DNA of 64,000 bases from Mycolicibacterium xanthum (GCF_019710635.1 NZ_JAIFZS010000055.1:1-64000); one strand, 5' to 3'; shown: positions 43,968-54,215, counted from the stretch's first letter. Numbers and translations are program-made. The notes: generated by a model not told the origin, from the sequence alone.

Positions 43968-44795
43968 CTCCCACGCCGCGGCCACCCGGGCGATGACGCC
44001 GCCATCGGTGTCGGCCGACGTCACCCGGATGTCGTCCCAGCCCAGTTCCGTGACGGCATCGTGACGACGGATGCCCTTGTTGAACTGTTGGCGGGTCCGC
44101 CGGTGATGATCGCCTTCGTAGTCGACCGCGACCATCACGTCCCGCCATCCCATGTCCAGTTCAGCGACCAGCCCGCCACCCCCGTCATAGACCGCGATCT
44201 GGGTCTCCGGCCGGGGAAATCCGTTGCGGATCAGCAGGAGCCTGACACGGGTCTCCTGCGGAGACTCTGCCCCCGGGTCGACGAGGTCGAGCGTCGCGCG
44301 GGCCCGACGGATGCCGCGCCGGCCCTTGTGCCGCTGCGCGAGCAGCTCGACGTCGGCGACCTTGAGCCGGGTGGCACGGGCGAGCGCGTCGATGGCCACC
44401 ACGGCCTCGTCCTCCGGGTACCGGCAGGCGATGTCGAGCGCGGTGCGGGCCGGAGTCGTCACCGCAATACCCTTGACGATCTCGATCTCGTCGTCGGCGA
44501 CGCGGTCCGACCAAGCCCGCACACCGCGGGGCGCGTGCCGGTTGTCCCAATACACCTCGGCGGGGCGGCGGGCGTTGACCCAGCGGGCGCCATGCAGGGC
44601 CGCGGCAGAACGGCCTGCCATGACGCCGCCCCGGTGCGTCCACAACCACGCCGATTTTGCGCGGGTGACGGCCGTGATCCCGGTGCCGGCTGCCAGGTAC
44701 ACGTCGGGTAGCACCGCCCGGTAGCGGCTGCGCAGTGCATACGGCGTCAGCCGGGCCGCGCGTACTGCCTCACTGCCGATGAATGGATCCCCCAT
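43956..44795 (-). CDS. DUF559/VSR-like endonuclease-fold protein (Rv3243c-type)
   Basis: The 279-residue protein has an N-terminal winged-helix region as in AbiEi-type antitoxin-like proteins (LRSRYRAVLPDVYLAAGTGIT, GRSAAALHGARWV) and a C-terminal DUF559 region with a PD-(D/E)XK-like core (AELDMGWRDVMVAVDYEGDHHR). Many mycobacteria carry several such paralogues of unknown role. The size fits Rv3243c (280) at the same position. Its 3' end is built from a family 3 palindrome arm, so the C-terminus may have been altered by repeat insertion. Confidence 0.78.
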   Translation of the reverse strand: MGDPFIGSEAVRAARLTPYALRSRYRAVLPDVYLAAGTGITAVTRAKSAWLWTHRGGVMAGRSAAALHGARWVNARRPAEVYWDNRHAPRGVRAWSDRVADDEIEIVKGIAVTTPARTALDIACRYPEDEAVVAIDALARATRLKVADVELLAQRHKGRRGIRRARATLDLVDPGAESPQETRVRLLLIRNGFPRPETQIAVYDGGGGLVAELDMGWRDVMVAVDYEGDHHRRTRQQFNKGIRRHDAVTELGWDDIRVTSADTDGGVIARVAAAWERRA

Positions 44796-44849
44796 GACGG
44801 CAGTGTGCCGAGCCGGTACGACAGCACTGCGCCGACGACCTACGACCGC

Positions 44850-44913
44850 TCGCCGAGTGTGAACCCACTACGAAAAGTCGGGCTGGAAATCGCAGCCAAT
44901 TCACACTCGGCGA
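44850..44913. repeat. Interrupted palindrome, family 3, copy B
   Basis: Perfect 14-base arms TCGCCGAGTGTGAA (44850-44863) and TTCACACTCGGCGA (44900-44913) are separated by 36 bases, the same spacer as copy A. Conserved inner bases include CCACT-CGA and TCGCA. It lies between the Rieske gene and the DUF559-like gene; the rest of 44796-45027 shows no gene. Confidence 0.88.
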
Positions 44914-45027
44914 TCGACGCGGCGCGAGGCGACGCGGCGGCGCGCGGGGGACGCGGCGGGGTCGAGGCAGCCGGGCGCCCGACACGCCGCGGGCGGCAAA
45001 ACCCAACGCCCGGCGCGAGGGCCTCCC

Positions 45028-45480
45028 CTACCCCGCGACGATGTTGTCGCCCTCCACCGTGACCGCGACCGGATTCAGCGGCTTCTCCGCCGGACCGTTG
45101 ACCACGTCGCCGTCCAGGTTGAACTTGCTGCCGTGGCACGGGCAGTTGATGGTGCCGTCGGCGATCTCGTTGACCAGGCATCCCTGGTGGGTGCACACCG
45201 CGGAGAAACCCTTGAACTCGCCGGCCACCGGCTGGGTGACGACGGTCTCGCCGACGATGACCCCGGAGCCCACCGGCACGTCGGCGGTGGTGGCCAGGGG
45301 CTCCCCGGCCGCCGCACTCGACTCGCCGGCCGCACTCGACTCGCTCGAGCTGGACTCGCTCGAGCTGGACGAACCCGACTCGCTGCCGCTCGAGCAGGCC
45401 GCCAGCGTCACCGCCGCCAAGCCGACTCCCGCGCCCGCGATCACGGTCTTGCGGGGAACCTTCACCTCGTCGATGTCCAT
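45028..45480 (-). CDS. Rieske [2Fe-2S] lipoprotein
   Basis: The 150-residue protein has a signal peptide with lipobox LAAC near residue 29 (RKTVIAGAGVGLAAVTLAAC), a Ser/Glu/Gly-rich linker of about 35 residues, and a C-terminal Rieske domain with CTHQGC and CPCHGS ligands. It is likely a membrane-tethered extracytoplasmic electron carrier or redox protein; no partner oxidase is adjacent. The twin-arginine motif is incomplete. AAAGG lies upstream of the ATG. It follows lpqB by 58 bases. Confidence 0.88.
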   Translation of the reverse strand: MDIDEVKVPRKTVIAGAGVGLAAVTLAACSSGSESGSSSSSESSSSESSAAGESSAAAGEPLATTADVPVGSGVIVGETVVTQPVAGEFKGFSAVCTHQGCLVNEIADGTINCPCHGSKFNLDGDVVNGPAEKPLNPVAVTVEGDNIVAG

Positions 45481-45538
45481 GCAGAGCACCTTTCTGGGGG
45501 TTGGCCGCCGGTGGGCTGTACCGACGGCACGTCCAGTC

Positions 45539-47305
45539 TTAGCCAGGCAGCACCGGCTCCGCACCCGCAACCGTCAACGGCCGCACGTCGGTCCACCCGG
45601 TGTCGGCGTCCGCCCCCGAGGCGGACAGCTGCAGCACACCACGCGCGTCGGCGACGTACACCGTCGACGGGTTGGCGGCCACGGTGGTCACCGGCATCAG
45701 CAGGTTGCGGCTCGGCCCGTCGGAGTTGACCCCGTCGAGGTTGACGTAGGACACCGGGTGTTGCGGGTCGGTGCGGCTGACGACGATGTCGTCGCCGGTA
45801 CGCCAGGACAGCGACACCACGGTGTTGCCGAGCCCGTAGCCGATCCGCCGCGGGAAGGTCAGCGCGTAGCCGCCGCCCTCGGTCTGCTCGACGCCGGCGA
45901 GGACGACCCGGCCCTCGATCACCATCGCCGCGCGGGTGCCGTCGCGGGAGAGCTGGAGCTCGCCGATGACGCCCGGGAACTTGGTCGCCACGGCGGTGGA
46001 GTCGACCGGGATGCGGGCCGGTTGCCCGGAGGCGTCCTGGATGACGCGGACCACGTTGATGCCGTCGACGACGACCCAGACCGCATCGTCGAGCGACCAG
46101 GTCGGCCGGCTCAGGCTGCGCCCGTCCATCACCTGGGCGGCGTTTCCGCCCAGCGGCCCCACCCACAGCGTCGAGGCCATGTCTGGTGCGCCGGGCCGCA
46201 GCGTGACGATCGAGGCGACCTCCTGCCCGGAGCGCGACAACGCTGCCGCGGTCTGGCCGGTGATCTGGCCGAACGAGCCGGTGACCCGGGGTGCGCGCTG
46301 ACCGTCGAGGGAGACCAGCGAGCCGCCGACCAGCGCGTGCAGCCCGGCGGCCGCACCGTCGGCGGCGCCCGGATCGGTGGCGGCGACGTCGGCGGTGGTC
46401 CAGCCCTCGGCGAACCGGTCGTCGAGCGCCGCGCCGTCGGCGTTGATCACATAGGGCCCGTCGATGCCGGCCCGGTTGAGCGTCCAGATGATCTGGGCGG
46501 CCAGCAGCTGCCTGCTGTGCGGGTCGGTGGTGGACAGGTTCTCCAGGTCGACGCGCGCCCCGCCGTAACCGCGGCCCACGCCGGTCTTTCCGCCGTCGGC
46601 GCGGGTCACCGGACCGCGTAGCTTCAGCGGCTCGTCGAGCAGGTTGCGCACGGTCTTGGCCATCTCCGGGCGCGGACCGGCGATCAGCTTGCTGACCAGT
46701 TCGGTGGCCAGCTGGTCGGGTTCGGACACCGCGACGTAGCGCGGGTCGGGCACCACGGTCTTGCCGGTCGGGTCGGCGAAGTACAGGGTGTTGCGCTTGT
46801 AGGTGGACTGGAACTGCTGCCAGTCCAGGAACACCCCGTTGGGCAGCTTGTCGATGCGCCAGCCGTCTGAGGTCTTGACCAGCTCGATGGACCCGGGGTC
46901 GGGCAGTGCACCCTCGCCGGTCTCGAAAACCCCCATGTCCGAGAGCGATCCGAGGATGTCGGCGCGCATGGTCACCGAAACCTGCTGCGGTTGCCGGGTT
47001 TCGACGAACACCACGTTGTCGATCAGCAGCGCGCTGCCCGCGTCGTCCCAGCCGTTGGACGCCGACTCGGTGAGGAACTGCCGCGCGGCCAGGTGGCGGT
47101 TGGCGGGATCGGCTGTGGCCTTGAGGAATTCGCGCAGCAGGATGTCGGGGTCCATGCCCGGGGTGGGCTTGGGCAGGCTCGGCGGGGCGGGTCGCCCGAC
47201 GGTGCCGATCGCCTGCGGCGACGACGACGTGGGCACCCCGGCGCAGCCGGCGAGCACCAGCAGCAGCGCCGACAGCAACGCCGCGAGCGCACGCGCGCGG
47301 GTCAC
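45539..47305 (-). CDS. lpqB: Lipoprotein LpqB
   Basis: The 588-residue lipoprotein has a lipobox LAGC at about residues 18-21, a GerMN domain (DILLREFLKATADPANRHLAARQFL onwards) and a C-terminal beta-propeller-like half. It binds the sensor domain of MtrB and tunes MtrAB signalling in cell-wall and division control. The GTG overlaps the mtrB stop (GTGA at 47302-47305). Confidence 0.95.
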   Translation of the reverse strand: MTRARALAALLSALLLVLAGCAGVPTSSSPQAIGTVGRPAPPSLPKPTPGMDPDILLREFLKATADPANRHLAARQFLTESASNGWDDAGSALLIDNVVFVETRQPQQVSVTMRADILGSLSDMGVFETGEGALPDPGSIELVKTSDGWRIDKLPNGVFLDWQQFQSTYKRNTLYFADPTGKTVVPDPRYVAVSEPDQLATELVSKLIAGPRPEMAKTVRNLLDEPLKLRGPVTRADGGKTGVGRGYGGARVDLENLSTTDPHSRQLLAAQIIWTLNRAGIDGPYVINADGAALDDRFAEGWTTADVAATDPGAADGAAAGLHALVGGSLVSLDGQRAPRVTGSFGQITGQTAAALSRSGQEVASIVTLRPGAPDMASTLWVGPLGGNAAQVMDGRSLSRPTWSLDDAVWVVVDGINVVRVIQDASGQPARIPVDSTAVATKFPGVIGELQLSRDGTRAAMVIEGRVVLAGVEQTEGGGYALTFPRRIGYGLGNTVVSLSWRTGDDIVVSRTDPQHPVSYVNLDGVNSDGPSRNLLMPVTTVAANPSTVYVADARGVLQLSASGADADTGWTDVRPLTVAGAEPVLPG

Positions 47306-48972
47306 ACGCTCTCCCCGGCGGGTTCACGTTCCCGGCTGGGGCGCCGGCCTGCGGCGCCACCGTTGGCGGGCTTGTCGACCGGCTTGACCGGCAGCGGGCT
47401 GCTGGTGACCTTGTGGCCGCGCACCAGCGGCAGGGTCAGGCGGAAACACGCCCCGTTGCCCGGTTCGCCCCACGCCTCCAGCCTGCCCTGGTGCAGCCGG
47501 GCGTCCTCGATGCTGATCGCCAGGCCCAGCCCGGTGCCCCCGGAGCGGCGCACCCGTGACGGGTCCGAGCGCCAGAACCGGCTGAACACCAGCTTCTCCT
47601 CACCGGGGCGCAGGCCGACGCCGTAGTCGCGGACGGTGACCGCGACGGTGTCGGCGTCGGCGGCCATCCGGATGCGCACCGGTTTGCGTTCGGCGTGGTC
47701 GATCGCGTTGGCGATCAGGTTGCGCAGGATGCGCTCCACCCGGCGGGTGTCCACCTCGGCGATGATCTCCTGGTCGGGCAGGTCGACGACCATCTCCACG
47801 CCGGCGTCCTCGGCGAGGTGGCCGACGTTGTTCAGCGCGCTGCGCACGGTGGAGCGCAGGTCGATGGCCTCGACGGCGAGCTCGGCCACGCCGGCGTCGT
47901 GGCGGGAGATCTCCAGCAGGTCGTTGAGCAGTCCCTCGAACCGGTCCAGTTCGTCGACCATCAGCTCGGTGGAGCGGCGCAGCGCGGGGTCGAGTTCCTC
48001 GGCGTGGTCGTGGATCAGGTCGGCGGCCATCCGCACCGTGGTCAACGGGGTGCGCAGTTCGTGGCTGACGTCGGAGGTGAAGCGCCGCTGCAGGTTTCCG
48101 AACTCCTCGAGCTGGGTGATCTGGCGGTGCAGGCTCTCGGCCATGTCGTTGAACGACACCGCGAGCCGGGCCATGTCGTCCTCGCCGCGCACCGGCATCC
48201 GCTCGGTGAGATGGCCTTCGGCGAACCGTTCGGCGATCCGCGACGCCGAGCGCACCGGCAGCACGATCTGGCGGGCGACCAGCATCGCGATCGCGGCCAG
48301 CAGGCCGAGCAGCACCACGCCGGCGGTGGCCATCGTGCCGCGCACCAGCGAGATCGTCGACTGCTCGCTGTTGAGCGGGAAGATCAGGTAGAGCTCGAGG
48401 TTGGTCACCGTCGACCCGGCGGACACGGTCGGGCTGCCGATGATCAGCGCGGGGCCGGAGAAGCCGTCGGTGTGCACGGTGGAGTACTGGTAGCTGACCT
48501 GTCCGGCCTTGACGAAGTCGCGCAGCGTGTTGGGGATCTGGTCGACCGGGCCGGCCGCGGTGGCCGCCCGCGGCCCGTCGCCGGGCACGATGAGCACCGC
48601 GTCGAAGGTTCCGGCCAGGCCCGAGCCGGCATCGGCCTTGCGGTCGATCAGCGTGTTGCGGGCCAGCTGCAGACTGCTGTCCAGCGACCGGGTCTCCTCG
48701 CCGCCGACGATGCCGCTGACGGTGGTGCGGGCGCGCTCGATCTCCTCGGTCGCGGCGCCGACCTTGACCTCGAGGATGCGGTCGGTGATCTGGCTGGTCA
48801 GCACGAACCCGAGCACCAGGATGACGAGCAGCGACAACCCCAGCGTCAACGACACCACACGCAGCTGCAGGGACCGCCGCCACGCCTGGCCCATTGCTCG
48901 GCCCAGCGCCGCCATGCCCCGGACCAGTGGCGCCGACCGGCGGTGGATGCGCCGCCGCGAGCTGAAGATCAT
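47302..48972 (-). CDS. mtrB: Sensor histidine kinase MtrB
   Basis: The 556-residue kinase has two membrane segments (about 38-60 and 216-238) around an extracytoplasmic sensor of about 150 residues. A HAMP domain follows, then the H-box DVSHELRTPLTTVRMAADL and the ATPase motifs NLIANAIDHAE, DYGVGLRPG and GGTGLGLAI. It phosphorylates MtrA. The C-terminus is basic and proline-rich. An 85-base gap with 27-bp repeats separates it from mtrA. Confidence 0.96.
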   Translation of the reverse strand: MIFSSRRRIHRRSAPLVRGMAALGRAMGQAWRRSLQLRVVSLTLGLSLLVILVLGFVLTSQITDRILEVKVGAATEEIERARTTVSGIVGGEETRSLDSSLQLARNTLIDRKADAGSGLAGTFDAVLIVPGDGPRAATAAGPVDQIPNTLRDFVKAGQVSYQYSTVHTDGFSGPALIIGSPTVSAGSTVTNLELYLIFPLNSEQSTISLVRGTMATAGVVLLGLLAAIAMLVARQIVLPVRSASRIAERFAEGHLTERMPVRGEDDMARLAVSFNDMAESLHRQITQLEEFGNLQRRFTSDVSHELRTPLTTVRMAADLIHDHAEELDPALRRSTELMVDELDRFEGLLNDLLEISRHDAGVAELAVEAIDLRSTVRSALNNVGHLAEDAGVEMVVDLPDQEIIAEVDTRRVERILRNLIANAIDHAERKPVRIRMAADADTVAVTVRDYGVGLRPGEEKLVFSRFWRSDPSRVRRSGGTGLGLAISIEDARLHQGRLEAWGEPGNGACFRLTLPLVRGHKVTSSPLPVKPVDKPANGGAAGRRPSREREPAGESV

Positions 48973-48980
48973 CGGTGCGC

Positions 48981-49061
48981 GTCCCCGGGCGGGCCGTGCC
49001 AGCTGATGTCCCCGGGCCGGCCGTGCCGGGTCACGCCCACGGCCGAGCCGTGCCAGGTCAC
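48981..49061. repeat. 27-bp tandem repeat between mtrA and mtrB
   Basis: Three contiguous 27-base units (48981-49007, 49008-49034, 49035-49061) share CGTGCCAG/GGTCAC and CCGGGC elements. The array fills the gap and ends in the last codons of mtrA. A multiple-of-three period keeps reading frame if copies change. Confidence 0.85.
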
Positions 49062-49744
49062 GGGGGTCCGGCCTTGTATCCCACTCCTCGAACGGTGAGC
49101 ACCACCTGCGGGTTCTCCGGATCCTTCTCGACCTTGGCTCGCAACCGCTGGACGTGCACGTTCACCAAACGGGTGTCCGCGGGGTGCCGGTAGCCCCACA
49201 CCTGTTCGAGTAGCACATCACGAGTAAACACCTGGCGCGGTTTGCGCGCCAACGCCACCAGCAGGTCGAACTCCAGCGGGGTCAGCGCGATCTGCTCGCC
49301 CTGGCGGGTCACCTTGTGGGCCGGGACGTCGATGTCGACGTCGCCGATCGACAGCATCTCGGCCGGCTCGTCCTCGTTGCGGCGCAACCGGGCGCGCACC
49401 CGCGCGACGAGCTCCTTGGGCTTGAAGGGCTTCATGACGTAGTCGTCGGCGCCCGACTCCAGGCCGAGCACCACGTCGACGGTGTCGGTCTTGGCGGTCA
49501 GCATGACGATCGGCACCCCGGAGTCGGCGCGCAGCACCCGGCACACGTCGATGCCGTTCATGCCGGGCAGCATGAGATCCAGTAGCACCAGATCGGGCCG
49601 CAGCTCGCGCACCGCCGTCAGCGCCTGGGTGCCGTCGCCGATGACCGCCGTGTCGAAACCCTCGCCGCGCAACACGATGGTGAGCATCTCGGCGAGCGAA
49701 GGGTCGTCGTCGACGACCAGGATCCTTTGCCTCATGGTGTCCAT
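49058..49744 (-). CDS. mtrA: Response regulator MtrA
   Basis: The 228-residue OmpR-type regulator has receiver residues Asp12-Asp14 and phosphoacceptor Asp56, the MLTAKTD switch and the KPFKPKEL lysine, then a winged helix (LTPLEFDLLVALARKPRQVFTRDVLLEQVWG, VHVQRLRAKVE, VRGVGYKAG). It is essential and controls dnaA, ripA and fbpB-type targets. First gene of mtrA-mtrB-lpqB. Confidence 0.97.
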   Translation of the reverse strand: MDTMRQRILVVDDDPSLAEMLTIVLRGEGFDTAVIGDGTQALTAVRELRPDLVLLDLMLPGMNGIDVCRVLRADSGVPIVMLTAKTDTVDVVLGLESGADDYVMKPFKPKELVARVRARLRRNEDEPAEMLSIGDVDIDVPAHKVTRQGEQIALTPLEFDLLVALARKPRQVFTRDVLLEQVWGYRHPADTRLVNVHVQRLRAKVEKDPENPQVVLTVRGVGYKAGPP

Positions 49745-49844
49745 GGTGTCACCAGATCGCGATAAACCGCGTCTACCACACGGAGTGTTGGGTGTGTTTA
49801 CCGGGCCACCGGCCGGTTTCGCCCCGAATAGGTGACCCGACGGG

Positions 49845-50546
49845 TCAGGCCGACAGCGTGTGGATGACGATCGGTTCGTCGACGGCCGCGTCGATGATGT
49901 CGCGCTGCTGCCTGATCGAGGCCAGCACCTCGTAGCCGATCTGGCGGACGCTGGCGATCACCGGGCTGGCGTCCAGGGCCCGCGCCACCGCGGCGCCGCC
50001 GGAGAGCACCCAGCCCAGCGACCTGCTGTCGGCCAGCGTCTCGAACGCCTCCCGGCTCTCCAGGTCGTTCTGGCCGGCCAGCGCCAGCACCAGCTGCTTG
50101 CGCGAGTACTGCTCGCCGTCGTCGTCCTTGACCACCGGGTTGGTCCACCAGTGCTCGAACGGTATCCGGGAGCCGCGTTCGATGTGCCCGCCGCTGCGGG
50201 TGCGGATCGGCGCCGGCGGGTAGATCGCCAGCTTCGGCACATAGCTGCCGCCACCAGGCACCCCGGTGCGGATCCGCATCAGGGTCAGGCAGGCCGCCGC
50301 CGACGTGGTCTTCGGGTTGGGCACGCCGGCGGTGTCCACCCAGGTGAGGTCGTCCTCGAGGCCGAGCTGACCGATCAGGGCCTGCGATTCGCCGCTCTGG
50401 TGCAGCAGGCGACGCACGTAGCCCGCCAGGCCGCGAGCCTCGAGGAACTTGCCCTGGTCAAACCGCTCGTTGGCCGATCTGACGCAGGTGACGAGATCGT
50501 CCAGCACCGCCAGCAACTCGGCACGGGAACGCGGTCCGACTGCCAT
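49845..50546 (-). CDS. Protein of unknown function between mtrA and tmk
   Basis: The 233-residue soluble protein has a helical N-terminus (LDDLVTCVRSANERFDQGKFLEARGLAGYVRRLLHQSG), then ALIGQLGLEDDLTWVDTAG and a C-terminal part with SRKQLVLALAGQNDLESREAF. I do not recognise a named domain; the pattern resembles stand-alone genes found in accessory regions. GGGGGG precedes the ATG. It is absent from this position in M. tuberculosis as I recall, and lies 100 bases upstream of mtrA on the same strand. Confidence 0.7.
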   Translation of the reverse strand: MAVGPRSRAELLAVLDDLVTCVRSANERFDQGKFLEARGLAGYVRRLLHQSGESQALIGQLGLEDDLTWVDTAGVPNPKTTSAAACLTLMRIRTGVPGGGSYVPKLAIYPPAPIRTRSGGHIERGSRIPFEHWWTNPVVKDDDGEQYSRKQLVLALAGQNDLESREAFETLADSRSLGWVLSGGAAVARALDASPVIASVRQIGYEVLASIRQQRDIIDAAVDEPIVIHTLSA

Positions 50547-50642
50547 AGACCCCCCTATGAGCTTGTGCTTCGTTGTCCGGGAAGCGATTCGCGGACACCC
50601 CCCGACTGGAGCCTACGCGTCGGCCCGGCGTTCCGCCACCAA

Positions 50643-51281
50643 TCAGCGAACACCCTTCAGCAAACGTCGGGCCAGCGACTCGGCGTCGACGTCGGGCGGC
50701 ACCACCGCCCACGGTCCACCCCAGTTCACGGCGGCCAGACCGGCGTAGACGGCCCCGGTGCGCCGCTGCAGCCCGTCGTCGCGTTCGTAGGCGTCACGGG
50801 CCCGGTCGGCCTCCTCGGCGGCCCGGTTGACCGCGCGCTGGGCGGCGAGTTCGGTCGGCACGTCCAGCAGCACCTGCCAGTCCGGCGCCGGCAGCCCCAG
50901 CCGCCCGTACTCGAGGTCGCGCACCCAGGCCACCACCTCGCCGTCGACGCCCTGATGCAGGCGGGCAGCGCTGTAGGCGGCGTTGGACGCCACGTAGCGG
51001 TCCAGGATGACGACCGAGTGCGTCGACGTCAGGTGGTCGATCTCGGCGCGCGCACCGGACCGGTCCAGCGCGAACAGCACCGCCATCGCGTAGACCGACT
51101 GCGCCAGGTCGCCGTGGCCGCCGTGCAGTGCCTCGGCCGCCAGGTCGGCGTGCACCGACGCGCCGTAGCGCGGGAACGCCAGGGTGGCCACCGAGTGCCC
51201 GGCTTCCTCGAACGCCGACCTCAGCCCGTCGGTCAGGGTGCGCTTGCCCGCGCCGTCCACTCCCTCGATGACGATCAGCAC
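50643..51281 (-). CDS. tmk: Thymidylate kinase
   Basis: The 212-residue enzyme has the P-loop EGVDGAGKRTL, LAFPRYG, the DRY-type motif VVILDRYVASNAAYSAARLHQ, and DWQVLLDVP. These match the mycobacterial TMK group (Arg where most have Ser after the P-loop Lys). It makes dTDP from dTMP. It is preceded by a lipoprotein gene and sahH on the same strand. Confidence 0.95.
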   Translation of the reverse strand: MLIVIEGVDGAGKRTLTDGLRSAFEEAGHSVATLAFPRYGASVHADLAAEALHGGHGDLAQSVYAMAVLFALDRSGARAEIDHLTSTHSVVILDRYVASNAAYSAARLHQGVDGEVVAWVRDLEYGRLGLPAPDWQVLLDVPTELAAQRAVNRAAEEADRARDAYERDDGLQRRTGAVYAGLAAVNWGGPWAVVPPDVDAESLARRLLKGVR

Positions 51282-51322
51282 GCGGCGAGCCTATCCGGCA
51301 AAGGGTCGCCCACCGCCGCGGC

Positions 51323-51838
51323 CTAGGAGCCCCCGCGCCCCATCTTCCAGGACTGCAGCACGACGGTGTCGCGCTGCTCGTCGAGGAACACCCGGGTGCT
51401 GATCCGGTCGCCGTCGAAGGCGATGTTCAGGTCGACGCCGGTGCGGAACGGCCCGGGTGGCACGTCGGGCTCGAGGACCTTCTGCACCGCGGGATGCTGC
51501 CCGCGGTCCTCGGAGGCGTACCCGGAGACGAGCTCATCCATGGTGGCCGGGGTGACCTGCACGACGGCGTCGATCCAGACCACCTTGACCGCGGACTGGT
51601 CACCGTTGTCCCAGCGGATCCACGACGCCGACACCGGGGTGCCCAGCGCGGGGAACATCCGGGCGAGCTCCTCGACGTCGTGGCGCACCACCGGCGGCGG
51701 TGGCGCGGTGCCGGCCGGCTCCTCCTGCTGCGCCTGCTGGCATGCGGTCAGGGCGAGCAGGGCGCCGAGCGCCGCCGCGAGTCGGGCGCGCGCACCGACC
51801 GCCACGGTCGTTGTGCGCGCCCGATTCACCGCAACCAT
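51323..51838 (-). CDS. Putative lipoprotein of unknown function
   Basis: The 171-residue protein has a long signal peptide (residues 1-33) ending in lipobox LTAC, then QQAQQEE and PPPP linkers and a domain with SWIRWDNGDQSAVKVVWIDAVVQVTPATMDELV. No family is recognised. The ATG is one base after the sahH stop, so translation probably couples to sahH; no ribosome site is visible. Confidence 0.75.
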   Translation of the reverse strand: MVAVNRARTTTVAVGARARLAAALGALLALTACQQAQQEEPAGTAPPPPVVRHDVEELARMFPALGTPVSASWIRWDNGDQSAVKVVWIDAVVQVTPATMDELVSGYASEDRGQHPAVQKVLEPDVPPGPFRTGVDLNIAFDGDRISTRVFLDEQRDTVVLQSWKMGRGGS

Positions 51839-51839
51839 G

Positions 51840-53297
<1,458 letters not shown>

Positions 53298-53483
53298 CTA
53301 GAGCCCCTTTTGTTGTTCGTCATTGCCGGGATCGCATGGGGACGCAGCGGCGGCGCCGTGCGGACACCCATGCCGACACGCATAGCCTGCGGGCTCGCGG
53401 GACAGGCGCGCGGTGGGCGCTCTGCCGGCTAAGCGGTATCCCTGACACCGTACCGCCCGGTGATGAGCACGCTCCGCCGGGCC

Positions 53484-54104
53484 TTATGGGGCGTCGATGA
53501 CGCCGTAGCGTTCGGCGAACGGGGTCATCAACCGGGCCAGGTCGCGGGCGACGTCGTAGTCGGCCTCCGGCGGCATCGAGATGTAGCTCATCGCCAGCCG
53601 GACGATCGCGCGGGCCAGCACCCCGGCGTCCTCCTCGCTGCACCGCACCCAGCTGTCCATGAACGACTCGGTCAGTCGCGACGAGCAGTGCGTGATGATC
53701 GGCGCACTGTCGGTGGTGATGATCTGCAGCAGGTCGGGCTTGGAGGTCCCGGTCAGCAGCGAGATGACCAGCGGGTCTGCCGCCGACTCCATGAAGAAGT
53801 CGCGGAAGCCCTGCAGGAACGCCGCGTACACGTCGCCGACGTTGTGGTTGATGGCGTTGTGGATCTGGTCGACCAGCCGGTCGGCCAGCCGCAGCGCATA
53901 CCCCTGGGCCAGGCCCTGCCGGGAACCGAACTCGTTGTAGATGGTCTGGCGGGAGATTCCGCCGGCGCGGGCCACGTCGGACAGCGTGATCGCCGACCAG
54001 TCCCGGCTGAGCAGCAGTTCGCGCATGCCGTCGAGGATCGAGTCGCGCAGCAGCACCCGCGACGCCTCGGCGTAGGAGACCCGTCGGCTGTTGGTGCTGC
54101 TCAC
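53484..54104 (-). CDS. alkX: TetR-family regulator of alkane genes (AlkX/Rv3249c homologue)
   Basis: The 206-residue protein has a TetR helix-turn-helix (LLSRDWSAITLSDVARAGGISRQTIYNEFGSRQGL) and a ligand domain. It lies downstream of alkB-rubA-rubB on the same strand, as in M. tuberculosis. TATTGT (minus strand, 54117-54112) lies seven bases before the GTG at 54104, so it can be transcribed alone as a leaderless mRNA. The palindrome in the alkB -10 is a candidate target. Confidence 0.88.
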   Translation of the reverse strand: MSSTNSRRVSYAEASRVLLRDSILDGMRELLLSRDWSAITLSDVARAGGISRQTIYNEFGSRQGLAQGYALRLADRLVDQIHNAINHNVGDVYAAFLQGFRDFFMESAADPLVISLLTGTSKPDLLQIITTDSAPIITHCSSRLTESFMDSWVRCSEEDAGVLARAIVRLAMSYISMPPEADYDVARDLARLMTPFAERYGVIDAP

Positions 54105-54136
54105 ACGCGCGACAATATCCCTTCCTCCCTCATTTT

Positions 54137-54200
54137 CCGCGAGAGCGCGGGTCTGCACGGCGCCGCGCCGCGCGGCGCGTGCAGCACCGCGCGCTCGCGG
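54137..54200 (-). terminator. Nested GC hairpin between rubB and alkX
   Basis: An outer stem (54137-54150 with 54187-54200, 13 of 14 pairs) encloses an inner stem (54153-54167 with 54171-54184, one bulge). It starts 15 bases after the rubB stop. It probably ends or protects the alkB-rubA-rubB mRNA before alkX. Confidence 0.8.
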
Positions 54201-54215
54201 GGAGCCAGCGCGCGC

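Noticed and set aside
53298..53483. SAM- or SAH-type riboswitch before sahH
   Set aside because: I could not fold a pseudoknotted core with recognisable conserved bases; a covariance search (Infernal with the SAH and SAM-IV models) would decide.
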